Part shown: positions 7,139-8,477 of the stretch, in pieces | Numbering within the stretch: position 1 is the first letter of the stretch | How the letters are laid out: the number at the start of each line of letters is the position of its first letter | Origin: Methanobacteriota archaeon | GTDB lineage: Archaea > Thermoplasmatota > Poseidoniia > Poseidoniales > SP79 | Length of the DNA: 8,477 nt | Reading direction: 5' to 3' | NCBI GenBank assembly: GCA_002715545.1 | Contig: PAZI01000037.1 | Coordinates: forward strand, 1-8,477 | Notes under the pieces: generated by a model | Told to the model about the DNA's origin: nothing | The model's input: the letters and a program-made list of their open reading frames with translations, nothing else | Database searches by the model: none | Program-made: the position numbers and the translations under genes

Positions 7139-8296
7139 ATGCGCTCTATGAGACCTCTCCTTCTCGCGCTACTGATGCTGTTCGGGAGTCTTGCAGGATG
7201 TCTTTCAAACTCTGAGACCTCAGCACCTGCTACCGAGGAAACAACAGAGACGACAACGGTCATTGACAGTAACACTCCTGCAGATACAGCCAACCGCGCT
7301 GATGTCAACGAGCCCGAAACCACCTCTGAAACAGAGACTCCCGTAATTGCATCACCATTGCGCGTGGCTACCTTCAACCTAGCGAACTTCGGTCCAAGCA
7401 AATCGAGCAAGGACGACAAGGTCGCAGGATATGTGGAGGTCATCAACGATTATGATCTGGTCGCCGTGCAGGAGATCACCGACAAGTCGGAGAATGCACC
7501 CGATGTGCTGTTGAAGGCACTGAAAGCAGAAGACAGAGATTGGGATTTGGTGCTGAGTCGGCGCACAGGGGTCGACCCCACTGATAGAAACTATCAGGAG
7601 CAGTACGGCTTCTTCTACAGGTCCAGCGTCGTGCAGCCTATCGAAGAAGGGAAACTGTTCCTCGATCCGAACGATGCTTTCGTCAGAGAACCTCATGCGA
7701 CACCATTCAAAACCGTTGAAGAGGACTTGACTTTCGTCTTGATGACAATTCATACCAGTCCGACTTTTGCCCTACCCGAGGTTCAGGCACTAGCGGAAGC
7801 CTATCTTTGGGCGACTTCAGAATGGTCATGGGAGGATGACATCATCATTCTCGGAGACTTCAATGCTGCGTGCTCCTATGTACAGCCGGATGATCTTGTC
7901 GGAGCGGACATCACTAATTCCAGTTTCACATGGGTCGTGCCTGATAACGCAGACACAAATGTGGCCACGTCATCTGCCTGTGCGTATGACAGAGTCGTAC
8001 TGGATGCCGGGGCTGCTTCCCATTACAATGGCTCTTGGGGAATCGATCAGCGTGAAAGTATCGCGAACATCTCCGACCACTTTCCGGTCTGGTTCGACCT
8101 TGAGCGAACAGATGATACAGACATTCCAACAGTCATCAAAGCTGCTAGGCCATATGCTGGATGGGCTGGACCGACAACTGGAATGAATCCGATTCCCGTC
8201 ATCGTGATGCTCGCTGCGGCAGCAATGATGCTCCTCCTTCAGCCTGAGACCAACTTAAAGCAGCAACATATCGAAGATAATGAGGAGGTCGAATGA
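7139..8296 (+). CDS. Secreted DNase I-family nuclease, lipobox plus C-terminal membrane segment
   Basis: A member of the endonuclease/exonuclease/phosphatase superfamily closest by motif to animal DNase I, so probably a metal-dependent DNA endonuclease outside the membrane. Residues 1-21 form a lipoprotein-type signal ending in the lipobox LAGC (C21). Residues 22-70 are a Thr/Glu/Ser-rich spacer. The catalytic domain (about 73-322) has RVATFNLANFG (N80), VQE (E112), EQYGFFYR (E154), TIHTSP (H205), GDFNAACSYV (D240, N242), CAYDRVV (D284) and SDHFPVWF (D313, H314). These match the bovine DNase I residues E39, E78, H134, D168, N170, D212 and H252. C245 and C281 stand where DNase I has its conserved disulfide, which suits an exported protein. 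A hydrophobic segment (about 352-367) before an acidic tail looks like a membrane anchor. The start at 7139 gives a normal signal; ATG 7148 is possible. DNA as substrate is inferred; a sphingomyelinase-like or other phosphatase activity is less likely. Confidence 0.88.
   Translation: MRSMRPLLLALLMLFGSLAGCLSNSETSAPATEETTETTTVIDSNTPADTANRADVNEPETTSETETPVIASPLRVATFNLANFGPSKSSKDDKVAGYVEVINDYDLVAVQEITDKSENAPDVLLKALKAEDRDWDLVLSRRTGVDPTDRNYQEQYGFFYRSSVVQPIEEGKLFLDPNDAFVREPHATPFKTVEEDLTFVLMTIHTSPTFALPEVQALAEAYLWATSEWSWEDDIIILGDFNAACSYVQPDDLVGADITNSSFTWVVPDNADTNVATSSACAYDRVVLDAGAASHYNGSWGIDQRESIANISDHFPVWFDLERTDDTDIPTVIKAARPYAGWAGPTTGMNPIPVIVMLAAAAMMLLLQPETNLKQQHIEDNEEVE
8284..8289 (+). promoter_or_regulatory. 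Shine-Dalgarno site of the glutaredoxin-like gene
   Basis: GGAGGT lies inside the last codons of the nuclease gene, 3 bases before the ATG at 8293. It is a strong match though the spacing is short. With the overlapping stop and start codons it indicates translational coupling. Confidence 0.55.
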
Positions 8297-8477
8297 CTTC
8301 GATCATCGATCAGCATGCCAGTCGCACAAACGCAGAGTTCCTCATCTTTACAACGTCATTCTGCCCATATTGTACGGCTGCAACACGATTGTTGGATCAA
8401 GTTGGCAGAACTTGGAAGGAAGTGAACCTCGATACCGAACCAGAGACGCTCAATGAAATAAAACGCATCACAGAACA
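8293..8477 (+). CDS. Glutaredoxin-like protein, truncated by window edge
   Basis: The first 61 residues of a small thioredoxin-fold protein are visible. A beta strand (EFLIFTTSF) leads into the CPYC active site at residues 24-27, then a helix (TAATRLLDQVG) and a second strand (WKEVNLDT). The CPYC motif and this spacing are those of glutaredoxins, which reduce disulfides or glutathione-type mixed disulfides; many archaea lack glutathione, so the thiol partner is open. No signal peptide is seen, so it is probably cytoplasmic. Its ATG overlaps the nuclease stop by 4 bases (ATGA), a sign of one operon. The C-terminal half, including the cis-Pro and the glycine pair that would confirm the family, is outside the window. 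Confidence 0.8.
   Translation, partial: MTSIIDQHASRTNAEFLIFTTSFCPYCTAATRLLDQVGRTWKEVNLDTEPETLNEIKRITE

Noticed and set aside
1..8477. CRISPR arrays, tRNA or rRNA genes, insertion sequences, phage genes
   Set aside because: No spaced direct repeats, cloverleaf-like segments, transposase motifs or terminal inverted repeats were seen; the coding density leaves little room for them.

Overview
The window looks archaeal, most likely from a planktonic euryarchaeon of the Marine Group II/III (Poseidoniales, Thermoplasmatota) kind. The direct evidence is a TATA-binding protein gene with its own TATA box placed for a leaderless transcript, and an archaeal-type mevalonate kinase. The group assignment is inferred from the gene mix (aerobic-type FixC/FixX electron transfer, a giant secreted repeat protein, a secreted nuclease) and was not tested by phylogeny.

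The left part is on the minus strand. From right to left it reads mevalonate kinase (3999-5150), TBP (3192-3959), then one very long reading frame (1-3131) that runs off the left edge. I read this frame codon by codon and found no stop from 3131 to the edge. It encodes at least 1043 residues of a secreted cell-surface protein: signal peptide, an N-terminal domain, a CARDB-like domain and about five Ig/PKD-like repeats.

The right part is on the plus strand and starts divergently, 45 bp from the mevalonate kinase gene. It reads fixC-like ETF:quinone oxidoreductase (5196-6773), fixX-like ferredoxin (6785-7108), a DNase I-family nuclease with a lipobox and a C-terminal membrane segment (7139-8296), and a glutaredoxin-like protein cut by the right edge (8293-8477). 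The short gaps and a 4-bp overlap suggest one or two co-transcribed units.

FixC and FixX would pass electrons from electron-transfer flavoprotein to membrane quinone; the ETF subunits are not in the window. Mevalonate kinase feeds isoprenoid lipid synthesis. The surface protein and the nuclease act outside the cell, perhaps in attachment and in using extracellular DNA as a nutrient. The most unusual points are a TBP with two extra segments, one a long acidic insertion inside the second repeat, and an archaeal DNase I homologue that keeps the metal and catalytic residues and a disulfide pair of the animal enzyme. No RNA genes, CRISPR array, insertion sequence or attachment site was seen, and no stretch above 300 bases lacks a gene.
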